From the NCBI GenBank assembly GCA_002211745.1, contig CP022114.1, positions 3,132,645-3,196,644 of the forward strand: a stretch of 64,000 nucleotides of DNA, given 5' to 3'. Made by a program: the position numbers and the translations under genes. This stretch comes from Kluyvera genomosp. 3. Lineage in GTDB: Bacteria; Pseudomonadota; Gammaproteobacteria; Enterobacterales; Enterobacteriaceae. Shown here piece by piece: positions 63,931 through 64,000 of the stretch. Numbering within the stretch: position 1 is the stretch's first letter; the number at the start of each line of letters is the position of its first letter. A model generated the notes under the pieces. That model saw only the letters and a program-made list of their open reading frames with translations, was not told the origin of the DNA and ran no database searches.

Positions 63931-64000
63931 TATTCTTCCTCCCCGCTATCCTGCTGATGGTCGTCGTTCTCGTCATTGAGCTGCAGATGGTTTTCAATCG
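63930..64000 (-). CDS. mukE: MukE, C-terminal end only (window edge)
   Basis: The last 22 codons read [20 protein letters not shown] and end EE before TAA, overlapping the mukB start as TAATG. An acidic tail of this kind is normal for MukE. MukE links MukF to the MukB heads. Confidence 0.9.

Overview
This window is a chromosomal segment of a member of the Enterobacteriaceae. From about 15.8 kb to the right end it follows, in inverted orientation, the well-known E. coli order serT-yccA-tusE-acyP-rlmI-hspQ-yccU-mgsA-helD-yccF-yccS-sxy-sulA-ompA-matP-lonH-fabA-rmf-pqiCBA-uup-rlmL-ycbX-zapC-pyrD-ssuE-pepN-pncB-asnS-ompF-aspC-ycbL-mepK-ldtD-mukB-mukE. The OmpF protein is closer to the Klebsiella/Enterobacter OmpK35 type than to E. 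coli or Salmonella OmpF as I remember them, so an Enterobacter, Klebsiella or Kosakonia relative is likely. I cannot name the species.

The left 15.8 kb, ending at the tRNA-Ser(UGA) gene, is accessory. It holds a coupled operon for outer-membrane proteins (two Omp85/D15-like barrels, another predicted barrel, a DUF4056-like protein), a secreted protein of unknown role, a membrane diguanylate cyclase, two unknown proteins, a second OmpA, the stranded C-terminus of a HlyD-type secretion adaptor, and a large autotransporter whose passenger is built from repeats.

The most unusual region is at 19.4-22.1 kb. An AT-rich 2.63-kb insert sits in the 5' end of rlmI and is bounded by 12-bp direct repeats (19419-19430 and 22052-22063). 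It carries three overlapping genes: a GHKL-type ATPase, a small STAS-like (DUF4325-like) protein and a single-pass membrane protein. The insert gives rlmI a new start codon and leader, and leaves the old start stranded 2.6 kb upstream. It carries no recombinase. It looks like a compact mobile cargo module, possibly for phage defence or stress signalling; this function is inference.

The rest is housekeeping: outer-membrane porins (ompA, ompF), SOS division inhibition (sulA), chromosome organisation (matP, mukBE), unsaturated fatty-acid synthesis (fabA), ribosome hibernation (rmf), intermembrane lipid transport (pqiABC), rRNA methylation (rlmI, rlmL), pyrimidine, NAD, Asn-tRNA and aspartate metabolism (pyrD, pncB, asnS, aspC), and peptidoglycan remodelling (mepK, ldtD). 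Compared with E. coli, yccT is absent and the ssu operon is reduced to ssuE.

Many genes, including essential ones (asnS, fabA's neighbour lonH, mukB, pyrD), are broken by frameshifts. At nearly every junction I rebuilt, adding one base to a short run of identical bases (mostly G or C) restores the known protein. The breaks are therefore treated as sequencing errors, and each gene is annotated at full length with approximate break points.
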